Of a stretch of 64,000 nucleotides of DNA, positions 1 to 11,371 are shown piece after piece. Position 1 is the stretch's first letter; each line of letters starts with the position of its first letter. Made by a program: the position numbers and the translations under genes. This stretch comes from Pezicula radicicola (Eukaryota; Ascomycota; Leotiomycetes; Helotiales; Dermateaceae): NCBI GenBank assembly GCA_003008705.1, contig PDUO01000022.1:644549-708548 (forward strand). Direction: 5' to 3'. Below the pieces are notes generated by a model that saw only the letters and a program-made list of their open reading frames with translations, had not been told where the DNA came from and searched no databases.

Positions 1-765
1 GGTTATGGCTTAGCAAATGCACGAGACTTCCTGTTTCCCGTGGCGGATATTGACACCTCTTCGACTGGTAGCTGGTCAATCATTTCCAAGCAGGGTGGAA
101 GGTATTACGAGACTTCTCAAGGCCACACTCCTTTCGATGTCGTAGCCTGGCACGGCAATTACATACCATACAAATACGATCTAACCAAGTTCGTATGCCA
201 TAACACAGCTTCTGTGGATCATACCGACCCTTGTATCAATACTGTCTTGACCGCGAAGTCTCGCGACGCCATGGCACCTCTGTGCGATTTTCTCATATTT
301 GGACCACGATGGGATGTCGCCGAGAACACATTTAGACCTCCTTATTTCCACCGTAACTGTGCATCGGAGTTCTTGGCGCGCATTTATGGGCCGGAAGGTA
401 CTGGAGGTCGATCTGAGGTCTTTTCACCAGGTGGTGCAAGCTATGAGGCAGGTTTCACACCGCATGGGACTGCAGACCAGCGCACTGTCGGGGCAATGTA
501 TGCCAAGATGCAGGCTATGCGTATCGGTGAGAATCAACTCACTCTCATGCTTGAGAGTTGTCGAAGCTTATTATTCACGAACTGGGCACTGCACGACTCG
601 GGCGTGCTACATGCGGAAGATACCCCAGAGTCCATGTGGGACTTAATCCCGGTATATTGGTGTTCATTCCATCCTACTTCGACAGCTTTACTAATATGTT
701 AGCAGGATCGGTTTGGTAACGACAAGTCTGCGATTGAGTTCTTGAAGTCTATTGGAAGAGCTTAG
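1..765 (+). CDS. Homogentisate 1,2-dioxygenase-like protein, 3' part
   Basis: This is the C-terminal portion of a homogentisate dioxygenase; the gene starts before the window and is open from base 1. The family opens the ring of homogentisate to maleylacetoacetate in phenylalanine/tyrosine catabolism, using Fe(II) in the cytosol. Visible signatures are GHTPFDVVAWHGNY, the active-site His in SVDHTDP, the metal-binding His and Glu in RPPYFHRNCASEF and the last metal His in TPHG. A phase-0 intron at about 652-705 (GTATAT donor, ACTAAT branch, TTAGCAG acceptor) leads to a last exon ending FLKSIGRA and TAG at 763-765; an acceptor 3 nt earlier would add one Gln. The sequence differs noticeably from the usual fungal HmgA as I know it (for example CHNTASVDH and DFLIFGPRWDV), so it may be a paralog rather than the housekeeping enzyme. 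The family assignment is firm; the exact substrate is inference. Confidence 0.88.
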
Positions 766-1379
766 TACGGAGGTACCTCAACTGTTAAAACTGTTTTAGA
801 GACGATACACTTTCGTTATGATCTACTTATCACACTTAGAAAGAAAGTTTTACGTTACCATGAAACTTGTATGTTAGAGTAGTAGCTATTTTACTAGCTG
901 TTCTCACCCATTATCATTGTCATTCAATTGCCTTCGTAGCTTCTATGCAACTAATCATAAGACTCCGCTTTACTAAACAGAGGCTCGCCTATTCAAGGAG
1001 TAAGTCAGAGCTAGTACCACCGAGCTTATTCTAATGCTCCGTACACCTTGACCATGCTACAGAATCTAGATTACGTACCGTTCGAGACAGAAGAAACCCA
1101 AAGAAAGTTAGTATATCAATTATCTGTAATATGCCCTTTACTTCATAGCCAAGAGTACCTAAAGTCAAGTACGTAGAGAATCAAGCTAACAAGTGCTTTT
1201 CAGTCCCATTTACGAGGGCCTGTAGCAAGATCAATTGCTTTGCTCAAAGTGAGAGAGTAGTTGATCGAAGGAAGATCACACAAAGCATAATCACAGCAAT
1301 CACAGTGTTTGCAACATTACACTGATAGTGAAATTGCATAAAGCATGATTGTCCAGACAACAAAGCGGCCGACAGATGC
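766..1379. other. Intergenic, convergent 3' ends
   Basis: This gap lies between the tail-to-tail dioxygenase-like and NmrA-like genes. I see no ORF or repeat in it; it should hold the two 3' UTRs. Confidence 0.6.
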
Positions 1380-2355
1380 CTACATAAATGGCTTTCCATT
1401 AACCTCAACAGCATAATCCTCCATTGTCTTCCATTTCCATTTTTTCTCCTCCTTGTTAATTAGATCTGAATCATCACCCATGGCGATTTTGCGATGATCA
1501 ATCTTTCCCTCGCCCATTAAGAATCTGATATGCTTAGCAGGCATATTTTCAGGGTTTGCAAACACTTTGGTCTTGAATTCATCCAGATCAACCTCTTCAA
1601 CCTTAATTTTAGGACCGCCATTGGCTGTCATCAACTTCGCAATGTCGGCACAGGAGATGGTGTCGCCACCAAAATGAGCAAATTCGGGGACGTCATCATA
1701 GGGTAGGAATGATAGCGCTGCGATAATCTTGCCTGTATCATTCAAACTTGTGTACGAGGTTTTGGCGGAAGCAGAACCAATGCATTCGTAACGGGCGGAC
1801 TTTGTATCATAGCCAAACCAATTTCCGATAGAAAGTTCCATGAACAAGCCGATGAACACAAGGCACATTTTGACACTTGGAGTGTCATTGCGCACTCGTT
1901 GGGACATTTCATTCTTTGTGTCCCACTGTTCTTGCGTGAAGGTGTGTTTATAATGATCAACCCCATATTCAGAGGGAAAGTATAATTTGACCGAAGATGT
2001 AGGCAAAGTCTCGAGGATCTTCAGCTTGAATGCATGCCCCTTAGAGGAAATTTTAGGAGAGATATTAGCAAAATTAAATCTCTTCTATCGAATGTAAAGC
2101 CAGTGTTATTACGACATACGTATTGGCAAGTACATCAACCCCTTCCAAAGCCGCTTCCATATTTTCCTCGCTGTATAGTCTAATTATGGCTCCCTTCGCC
2201 TCTAGGTCCTCAGCTACTGGTGTCCTGGCACGGGTCAACAACACCACTTTGTCGAAATTTGATCGAAAACCAGGTGACAAAAGATTTCCGACAACATGAT
2301 GGCCCAAACGGCCAGTCCCACCTGCAACAGCGATGGTTTTAAGCGACGATGGCAT
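1380..2355 (-). CDS. NmrA-like NAD(P)-binding protein (isoflavone reductase type)
   Basis: This is an atypical short-chain dehydrogenase of the NmrA/isoflavone-reductase group, cytosolic, binding NAD(P) either as a redox sensor or as a reductase. The N-terminus MPSSLKTIAVAGGTGRLGHH holds the Gly-rich Rossmann motif, and LYFPSEYGVDHY is the family's conserved FPSE(F/Y)G segment with a fitting C-terminal half. ATG is at 2353-2355. Exon 1 is about 2113-2355 and exon 2 is 1380-2039, giving about 300 aa, normal for the family. The attractive GTATGT donor next to the junction is out of frame; the in-frame donor a few bases on (GTAATA, phase 0) gives a continuous product. The gene is transcribed divergently from the Zn2Cys6 regulator, with about 930 bp between starts. 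Whether it is a regulator or an enzyme cannot be told from sequence. Confidence 0.82.
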
Positions 2356-3284
2356 TTTAATAGAGTCTGGGAAAGTCAAGAATAATACGTTCCAACGATA
2401 GGTAAAAAAGAATACCTGCAAGGTAATGGCTAGAATGACAAGACTGAATGTTGTAGAGTTGTACAAGTACATAATCGAGACTACACCTCGTATAGCTCTT
2501 ATATCGCTTACATACGGTCGAAATAAATATTGAGTACATACAGTACATGAACTATGAAAGAGGTCCAGCGATACGAAGTACGAGGTGCTGAAATGCCGTT
2601 ATTGCCGTGTCACGAGTCATAAAGTAAAGTGCCATGGGCAGTCGAGGGACAGGGGAGGGCGTACTAGCATATCACAGTCAGTAATGCGCATCATGTTTCG
2701 GTCAAGAGATTTGTCTTGAGCTGTCGTGTCTGCAATGCATACATAATAAGTTCTGTGGAGCATAGGACTGCTTCTGTCGCCAACAGAGCGTGCTTATTAT
2801 TTGCCTCCGTCGTTGTTGATTTGTCAGTCTTACAACTTCTGGAAAAGACGCTCTTCTCTGATGGTTCTTTGCGGGAGTGCTTATTATACCTCGACAGCAG
2901 TTCGTCCAGACTACTCTGGTGGTTCTTCTGGCTTAGACACAAACCTAACCCTTCATACTACAGCACTACTGTTAGGGACACTGTCAATTTTCATCATCTC
3001 CATCCCCTATCTTCACCACGGGTACTGTTAGTTGGGGAGGCTATGCCGGAACGGGTACAAGTCACCCGCTGCCGAACGATTGACCCCGCAGCCCAAGTCT
3101 ACGCTGCGTAAGTCCAAATTACCCCACAACATACATACTGTATATACCTACCGTACTGCAACGCCGACTTTCCATTACACGGTTGCCCGTAAACGGGGTT
3201 TTAATTTCATCTGAGGCCGGGAATTTGCGCTTTCTCTGCACTAACTGTCTTTTTCCCATTTCCATTTCCATCCCCATTGTGGTT
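2356..3284. promoter_or_regulatory. Divergent intergenic region between NmrA-like and Zn2Cys6 genes
   Basis: This gap of about 930 bp separates two head-to-head start codons and must contain both promoters. Short ORFs here lack homology or splice logic. No operator could be assigned by eye. Shared control of the two genes is an inference from the arrangement. Confidence 0.45.
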
Positions 3285-5688
3285 ATGCAGCATAAACCTA
3301 GTACGAATCGCGCATGTGAGGAATGTAAGAGGTATGTCTATCAAGAAAAAAGTCTCCTTCGCAATTAAGCATCAATCACTAACTATGATCAAGGAAGAAG
3401 ACCAGGTGTGAGTCTGAGCCCGGGAGGCATTCTGCAGTTCTGCATCAAAGCTGACCTGCTTTATTATCTTTCAGGTGATGGACGTAAGCCAGAGTGTTCA
3501 CTCTGTACCCGAATTTGTGTCTCATGCGTGTATCCTCAGCGCAAGCCTCGGATCCAACAACAGAGTCGATTGCGAAGTGATGCTTCCAATGATTCAAGCA
3601 ATACATGTAAGCTACATCATCACCAGTCCTTTATATCAACCCTAAAGAATGTGATGGTCATAGCAATGATTATAGATTCGGTTGTTGAGGCCCAGGACAA
3701 TATTGATCCGTCAGATCCAGCTCAACCAAGACTTCCCAGCGTCTCTGCACCAATACAGGACCAATGTGCTGATGTGGATGACGAGAGTTTAAGATGGCGT
3801 GGTCTCATTGACAACTACTATTATGCGTCATATCCGGTGAATATAGCACCTAGTGGTCTTATCGATCAATTGACGCCTACAAACCAAGATATGATTGACT
3901 ATTTGTCTGAGACGATTCCTAACATATGGTTGCCTGAATCTGTTTCCCAGTTGCACACTCCGCCAGATTCCATGGTCTTCGCTCCGTTCGCTGATGGCAT
4001 AGACCCATCATCTTCTGGCAAAGGTCCTACAGGTCCGCTAGACACGGCCAATAATTATCAAGATAGTCAAGCTAGCTTGACAACTATCAACGGACCAGTG
4101 ACCGATAGCAGCTATCAGCTGGATGCATCCGAAAAGGTTACTCCATTTAACTTGCCAACATACGTGATCGATGATTTGTAAGTCCATGTTACCGAGACTA
4201 CAGTACCTACCATAAGTAACTCACCCGTACAGGATCGATCTATATTTTCGAAGGATACAGGTGTTTCTCCCACTCTTCCATCGGCCTACATTTGAACGGA
4301 CATACCTCCAGACAACTGGTCAAAACAAGTATGCAAATCTTCAGAGAGAATATGTCTATGTGCTTTACGGTATGATGGCACTTTCGTCTCGATTTTCATG
4401 TTTACCGTACTTCGAAGGGATAAATTTAAAAGACAGAGGTATACAATTCGCAGAAAAGGCACAGGCAATTCATCACGAGATATATGTGAGCCCTAAACAG
4501 CCTAAACCCTCGTTGATATGGTTACAGGGAAATGTCCTTCTTGCATACTATAATCAAGTGTCTAGACCAGCCTTGGAATGTGATTTATTGATTGCCGGCT
4601 GTATCAGAATGGCGTATAACTTAGGGCTCCATATGATTGATGAAGACGAGCGAGGCCATGACAAGTCATCTTCTTCTAATACATCAGCTGAAGAGTGGAT
4701 TATCAAGGAGGAGCAAAGACGTACCTGGTGGGCAGTCTGGGAACTAGATGCTTTTGATTCAGTCTCATCACGTCATCCGTTCACCATTGATCGGCGCCGA
4801 GTATTAGTTCTTCTACCCGTTTCCGATAAAGCCTGGTTTGCAGGTTCACCCGTAGACTCAGCAATGCTCGATCCCGATATTCTTCAGTGCTGGAAGGCTC
4901 TCCAAGAATCTCCCAACCAAGATGAACGCGCTTGGTTCCTCACCAGTAATTATATTACTGTACAAGCGCTTGAACTGTGCCAGCAGAGATACATTGCGCA
5001 AAAACTCATCAACGATATCGAAACTGTGGTTAGCTGTTTTTCTCACCTGTTTTACGAGAAGTTCCAAAATAGTTGCTCACAACCCCAATTCGATGAGTCT
5101 AGTTACGCAAAGAGTAATTGGCTCATATTGACACGTCTGATGATTCAATCGTAAGTCTAAGAAGAGAAAAATCTTTCCATGAGGAAGAAAAGAAACTTAC
5201 CAAACGTATGATAGTGCTCGTACCATAACATGTATCCTGAATCGACGCGTTTCAAACGACCCAGTCCTGACAGTATCAAACCGATTCTTCAATACGCAGA
5301 GACCATATAATCGTGCAGTTCCATCTACGACCCCAATAGACGTTGATCATTACTATCAACCAGCCGGCGAAGTCCTACGCATCTATCAATCTTGGCCACC
5401 TGAGTTCATCGGCTTCGTTCCACCTACAATGGTATCCATGATTACAGGCCCTGCAGCAATGGCGCTTAGGTGCGCCCGCAATTTCAGAAAGGAACAGAAT
5501 GCTGGGGATCTCTCGAAACCGAGTATTCAGGAGGATCTTCTCGTCCTTATTCTTTCGCATTTCGCTCGGTATTGGGATATTGGTCGATTATTACTTGGTA
5601 AGTAATATAATTTAAAAGTTAATAAGTAAACTATGAAACATAAGATGACTAATGGATATAATCAGACTTTGTTCGTGCATTTCGCTGA
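3285..5688 (+). CDS. Zn2Cys6 transcription factor with fungal-specific TF domain
   Basis: This is a nuclear DNA-binding regulator. Six exons join into one frame of 695 codons: 3285-3331, 3394-3407 (14 nt), 3475-4177, 4233-5150, 5215-5597 and 5666-5688. The first three exons build the binuclear zinc cluster with Cys at residues 11, 14, 21, 28, 31 and 38 (spacing 2-6-6-2-6); the codon of Cys21 is split across an intron. The regulatory domain begins near DLYFRRIQVFLPLFHRPTF, the usual start of PF04082, and includes EEQRRTWWAVWELDAFDS. The protein ends DFVRAFR. An extra 69-nt intron (3607-3675, in frame either way) is possible; splicing it would remove an odd hydrophobic stretch. It is divergent from the NmrA gene and may control that gene and the dioxygenase. 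The target is inference. Confidence 0.88.
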
Positions 5689-6801
5689 GGAATCTTTTGC
5701 TACGTAAGATAACGAAAACGACCAACAGCGTTCTCTCATCAGACGACAACAGGGCAAATGACGAGGAGGACAGTGACGAACCAGAAATCAGTCAGATCTT
5801 AGTCAAATAAAAAGCCCCACAGTCATAATAAGGAGAAGACAAGAACTAGGAACCCAAAGAGGAGGTTGAGTCGTCGACTAGGTCACAACAGGGCGCTGCA
5901 GTAAGCGAGCACCTCGGCACAGGTGGGGGACGACCACAGGAGTCAGGGAAACAAGACGGACGAGCAGGAAATACCGTTGAGGGAAAAGTTTCTTAGGTCA
6001 CAAATTAGGAACCCCGGGACTCGAGATAGGAGGGGGATGGTGTGATATTGGAGTACAAAATGCAGAAAATGCAGAAAAGGAGATATGTTTCAAAGATTCC
6101 AGGATAACTTTTAACAGGGCCCAGCGCTCCTTTTACCCTCCACACAGCCGAACCCTATATTTCAAACCTGCTTTCTAAGAATTATAAATGGAAGAAGCAT
6201 TATCTTGTCTTACTGTTACCAAAGCTCTTGTTGTCAATTTTTGCTTAGAGGTGATAAACAGTAATTTACTTTTTAATCAAGACTGGCTCCTATAGCACGT
6301 ATACATCAAGACTTTCTTTGGAGATACAGAAGTCTTTACAGAGTTTACTAAGTCTCTTAACTCCCTCAACTTTTATCAAAACCTTTCTTTAGAATCCCAG
6401 CGCTAACAGGATCTATATACAATCTACCAAAAACCCAACGTTAATATAAAGTACTCGTACTCGGACGGAAATTTCGCTGTGCGGGGCCGGGCGATCGCTT
6501 ACGTATGTTTCTTTTAGGAGGTCGGTGGTCGCAGTTTGCGAAACGCCGTGTCGTCTACTATCATTAATGCAGATCTTACTCGAACCACATAGTGACATAA
6601 CAAGTACGTGTACTGTACATCCTCGATGATATTGTCATTGTCTGGACCCGTCCAAGATTTCATCGAGGCCGGTGAGTATATATACTACAATTGTCCACTA
6701 TGATGGAAATGGCTCATCCGGCAGTCTTTGTTGGCATACCACACCCATTAGTCGTTTTACTTCACTCATTCATTCATTCTGTTCTTTCCCCTACGACCTA
6801 A
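5689..6801. other. Intergenic, no gene seen
   Basis: This stretch is purine-rich at 5750-6000 and AT-richer after that. It holds the regulator's 3' end and the carboxylesterase promoter. No supported ORF was found. Confidence 0.5.
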
Positions 6802-8487
6802 ATGCGTCACCTCTCTTTGCTTGTTGGCCTTGCAGCCAGCCCAATCGCCTTAGCTATCCAGCAAGTGACGACTTCGTATGGTACGGCTCAAGGGGCTACA
6901 TCCGACCTCAACAGTGCTGTCACTGTGTACAAGGGCATTCCATTTGCAACTCCACCAATTGGTGACTTGAGATGGACAGCCCCTACCGCACCATCCAACT
7001 GGACTGGAGTCCTTAATGCGACGTCGTTTGGAGCTGATTGCGCCCAAAGTTATTCAGCTCTCGGTATTTTCTCTTCTGGCAGCGAGGATATTTCAGAAGA
7101 CTGTCTGTACATGAACATCTGGACGCCAGCAAACGCTACATCAACCTCAAATCTCCCTGTTTATGTTTGGATCTACGGCGGACGCTTCGAGGGAGGTGCT
7201 GGTAGTGTGCCAACATACGACGGATCTCAACTGGCGTCAAAGGACATTGTAGTTGTTAACTTCAACTACCGTATGGGCCCTTTCGGTTTCCTGGCTCATC
7301 CTGAACTTGATGCTGAGTCCGGCCATAACGCATCTGGGAACTATGGACTTCTTGACCAAATCCAGGCTCTTACGTTCGTGCAGTCGGAGATAGCTGCATT
7401 CGGTGGTAACCCAGACCATATAACTGTCGGTGGACAGTCAGGTATGTGGACCTCTTCACTGCCTTTGAACCTTTAGGTCTTTGCGATATAGACATGAACA
7501 TACAATTAGCTGACTTTATTTTTCTTAGCTGGTTCGGCGAGTGCTTTGGACATGATGTATAGCCCTCTCTCTAGTGGCAAGATTGTTGCAACCATTGCTG
7601 AGAGTGGCGCACGTGGTGTGCACGATCCGGAAACCTACGGCCTGGCTACCGCTCATCGTTCAAAAGCCGCAGCTGAGGCTAGCGGTATTGCTTTCTTGGC
7701 TGAGATGAACGTTACTACCATCGCTGAACTTCGCAATGTCTCAATGGCCGATCTTCTCGTCTATGATAGTGCGATGGATTCCGTTCTTGTTGGTACCGTC
7801 TTTGAAAATAGCTCCGCCATCTCTAATCCACCTCTTTGGCGTCCGGTCATAGACGGCTACGTTCTACCCTACCTCTATGGAGAGTCACTCCGTTTGAATG
7901 CTCACGGCGATATTCCTATCTTGACCGGAGACAACAAGGGCGAAAGTTCGGACAGTACCATGACTCTTGCCGAATATCAGGAAGCCTTCGAGGAGATCAT
8001 GGGCAATCTATCTACCTCTTTTTTCAATGCATATCCAGCTGATGATGCCGCTTCTGCTGGAAATCAGAGCTTCAATTTCTGGGATGACGTGAACCGTGTC
8101 TCAACGTGGGACTGGGCCCAGGCTTGGTATGGTGGAGGGGCCACCGAGGATGTCTTCCTTTACTATTGGACCCATTCACCACCAAACCAGACAGCAGGTG
8201 CTTATCATGGGTCTGAGCTGTGGTATGTCTTTGGAAACCTCCCGAGTTATTACAACTATACTTGGACCGCGCAAGATTACGCCTTGCAGGCTCAGATGTC
8301 CGAATACTGGGCCAACTTCATCAAGACTGGGAATCCAAACGGTGGCAACCTTACTACATTCCCCGCGGCTTCGAATACGACCGAGGTTATGTGGCTAGGT
8401 GACTCAACTGGTTCTTCATATCTGACCCAGAACACTAGCCAGCTTATTGTTATTCAAGAGTTTTTCTCTCAACAGATCGAGTTCTAG
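6802..8487 (+). CDS. Secreted type-B carboxylesterase/lipase
   Basis: This is an alpha/beta-hydrolase of the carboxylesterase type B family (PF00135), predicted extracellular, acting on carboxylic esters. Two exons (6802-7441 and 7529-8487) give 532 aa; the intron splits the Ala codon just after the nucleophile. A signal peptide covers about residues 1-18 (MRHLSLLVGLAASPIALA). Other landmarks are YKGIPFATPPIGDLRW, SEDCLYMNIW, the nucleophile Ser213 in GGQSAG, the acid Glu352 in GDNKGES and the catalytic His440 in GAYHGSELWYVFGN. Many N-glycosylation sequons are present. Oddity: the oxyanion loop reads YGGRF, with Arg128 where the family has the third Gly of GGG. This could damage or redirect catalysis. 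All other landmarks and the frame are intact. Confidence 0.9.
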
Positions 8488-10402
8488 TTTATTAAGATAG
8501 AAACAGTTACATTTAGTTGGAATGCTTTTTTATTATATTAGTGAATTGATATAAAGAGTATTCCAAACTCCTCGTTTACTTGGGAACTATTGTCTTCGTA
8601 GCGAACTATAACTCTCCGTCGGCCCCCTTATTTTGGTCTAAAGAGGCGGTCTCTGCCCGGGACTCCTACGCAAACAAGAAGGCGTACAGTGAAGCCAGCT
8701 CGTTTCTGTATTTTAATAATCACTTTCAATTTTCTAAAATTCGTACTTTGATACTTTCCGCTACAGACAGTATCTACATCGTCCCATGCCTTAACCAAAT
8801 TCGGCCTTAGGCAAGCCTTAATTGTTAGCAACATCTATACCTTCGTATTTTCCTCCCTACATTCGCCAATTATTAGAGTAGTAAAGCTAGTTAGCCTAAT
8901 AGTATATCCCTCTAAGCACACTGTGATTAGAGGATTTTTTTTTTGAGTAGGAAAAATAAGGTCTAATCTATATAAGTATAGAGCCTAATTATAGCATAAT
9001 TAAGTGTTGAATGGTGAGGTCTACTTTACCTAACACTGTCGGAACGTTCACGTGACTAATTAACCGGTTAACCACTATTGACTAAGCGCTATGAGGCTAT
9101 TCCGACCACTTTAGTCTGCACAAAAAATAGAACACTCTTCTGCTTTAATTTATCCTAGACAATGACTAGAATTATTAAAAATATATATAACAAGTAACTA
9201 AGAAAATATAAGAGAGTAGAACTTTTTAGCAACTGTATCAGGGATCTAACACTCTGCTCGTCTACCACCGCTTAACGCGTCTCGAAGACAAACACAGGAA
9301 ACTTATTGGTTAGAACTATTTCGTTTGATCGATACCTTAATGTACGTCCCTGTAGCCTACTGTAAGCGTTTGCTAATATATAAAGGAAGGGATAAGAAAT
9401 ATAAGAGAATCTATTAATATCTCATCGCAATGTAGTATTTAGACCTTTATTTATATCGGCTTTTTAAATTTTAAGCAATGGGATTTATAAAAAGTTTACT
9501 AAGTACTTGGCTGTTACTATCGCCGCCACCCCCTGACTTGAGGTTATTTTTTTAGCCTATGCGCCCGCCAAAAAAAGCCTCAATTCAGAGGGCGGGAAGT
9601 ATAAACCTCATGCTATCAACCTGAAATCAATTTTCCTACCTAATTAGAAAAGGCTGTTTAAAACTTTAATGTTTTCTCTACATCTGTATTGTACTAACTC
9701 ACGGGGATCAAATATACTATAGCTACTTGTGACGTCGAGGTGATAACTATTGCCTTTTAAACTGTGGCGCTGCCGGTGCGTAATCTGAGAAGATCCCGTT
9801 ACCACGTTCCTAGTTTTAGAAGACTAAACCGCTGGAGCCTGAAATCTATCTCTGTATCTACAACTTTATGATTGTATTTGCAGTTAGGAAGCGCTTACTC
9901 ATAGGATTACATTGCATCACTGCAGTACAGAGTTGGAAAAGGATAATAGAAACTACGCTATTTGAAAATCCTTCCTATCCGTCGCTTGCGAAATGAGTGC
10001 AATTGTAACCTTTCAAAATTTCATTCATCCTTACAGAAACTTGACGACCTCCTAGCCTTTTTCTTAGCTTTCTCGCCTCCTCCATTCCCCAACCCGATGC
10101 GACGGAGCCTATGTCACTCAATCCACCCACAGCCTTGACCCCTGGAAGCCGTCATCTATGACGGCGTACTCTCATGCTACTTCTCATATCTCCTCCCCCT
10201 TGCCAGAGTTAGGCTTCATCGGTTGGATAGCGACAGATGCAGTGGAAGCTGCAATGATACTCTCTATGGAAACAAGTCCTCGAGTGCCTCCGGGCTAGTA
10301 CTATAACTGCTGGCAATAGCCATGACCAAAATTGACGCGATGCTCATCTGTTCACAGATTCCACTGTAACGAGTGATTCTTTCCGTGTTCGTTGCTCATC
10401 AC
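8488..10402. other. AT-rich gene-free stretch
   Basis: From about 8820 to 9960 the sequence is AT- and TpA-rich, broken by stops in every frame, with no recognisable protein. This fits an old, mutated transposon, though no ends were found. From about 10000 composition returns to normal, probably the 3' flank of the polyQ gene. Confidence 0.45.
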
Positions 10403-11371
10403 TCATGGAAGTTCCGCGGGCCCATGAACATGCCCAGAATCCAACTCACTGATAAACTGCTGCTGCTGCCGCTGCTGTTGAGGATGATATTGTTGTTGTT
10501 GTTGTTGCTGCTGCTGCTGTTGCTGTTGTTCCTGGGAAAAGTAAGGAGAATGCTGTTGCGAAAGATGTGGAGATGGATGAGGATATTTGGGTGAAGCCAT
10601 CGGAGATCCATGCTGCGAACCATGCTGCGAGCCATATTGGGAAGTAAGTTGAGAACCATAACTTGCCCTCGCCTTCTGGATATCCGAATCCCTCCTGGCC
10701 TCCAAAAACCACTGCGGAGGCTCCTTGCTCGGTTCAGAAAGAGGCGGGGATAAAGGAGGATTATAGCCCTGAGATAAAGGAGGATTATAAACCTGACTCA
10801 TAAGACTCTGATGAGGATCGATCGTCATACGACGAGTTTGTCTATTAGCTTCAACCGCTTCCACTAATTGTGATCGTACGACTAATCTTGCGACAAGTGT
10901 TTCCAGTGCTTGCTTTAATTGCTTCCTGACGAATTTGGTGACGAAGAAGTTGCATTTCATTTCTACGTCTTCGCGGAGATAGAGTCCTTGGATTGGAACT
11001 CCGTAGCCGATCTCAACTGGAAGTACGGGTTCTCCTGGTAATGTACCTCCCAATGTCCATTTCTCTTTGATGTCTAGGCTCATGGGTGCGTACACATGAG
11101 TCTGTAATCCGTTTACGAGATCATGGAAGCAGGCTCTAAAGGATACCCTTCCTGATGCTCCGGGGAGGTAGGAGATCTTATCGGTGATTTGATACCAGGT
11201 GCAGTGGTATTCTTCGGGGGTGGCTTCAGGCGGTGGCTTGATACGATGTCGTTCCTCGTGCGTGGGGTTCAAATCTATCATTTCGAGATGATTATGCAAT
11301 GTTTCGATAACCGTCTGTCGACTGATGCCGGCCGGCAACGGTGTTATCGTCGTGAATACAGTGCGAGCCAT
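10403..11371 (-). CDS. DUF7053 protein with polyglutamine C-terminus
   Basis: This is a single-exon protein of 322 aa if started at the ATG at 11369-11371 (MARTVFTTITPLPAGISR), which is where the conserved domain begins; an in-frame upstream ATG at 11527 would add 52 low-complexity residues. The first 170 or so residues match the fungal DUF7053 family: HNHLEMIDLNP, CTWYQITDKISYLPG, KEKWTLGGTLPGEP and QGLYLREDVEMKCN. The family's function is unknown; the fold is suspected to resemble START/lipid-binding domains (general knowledge, not shown here). The C-terminal 150 or so residues are disordered, rich in Ser/Pro/Gln, with YNPPLS and YGSQHGSQ repeats and a long Gln run encoded by CAG/CAA near 10490-10540. 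Confidence 0.8.
   Translation of the reverse strand: MARTVFTTITPLPAGISRQTVIETLHNHLEMIDLNPTHEERHRIKPPPEATPEEYHCTWYQITDKISYLPGASGRVSFRACFHDLVNGLQTHVYAPMSLDIKEKWTLGGTLPGEPVLPVEIGYGVPIQGLYLREDVEMKCNFFVTKFVRKQLKQALETLVARLVVRSQLVEAVEANRQTRRMTIDPHQSLMSQVYNPPLSQGYNPPLSPPLSEPSKEPPQWFLEARRDSDIQKARASYGSQLTSQYGSQHGSQHGSPMASPKYPHPSPHLSQQHSPYFSQEQQQQQQQQQQQQQYHPQQQRQQQQFISELDSGHVHGPAELP
10455..10540. repeat. CAG/CAA trinucleotide repeat
   Basis: This is a CTG/TTG-rich tract on the given strand, encoding the Gln runs of the DUF7053 protein on the other strand. It is an impure microsatellite, likely variable in length between strains. Confidence 0.8.

Noticed and set aside
2074..2112. GTATGT donor in the NmrA-like gene as the true splice site
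   Set aside because: It ends exon 1 in phase 2, while all usable acceptors are phase 0; the nearby GTAATA donor keeps the frame.
10373..10594. Leu-rich plus-strand ORF
   Set aside because: It is antisense to the Gln codons of the DUF7053 gene.
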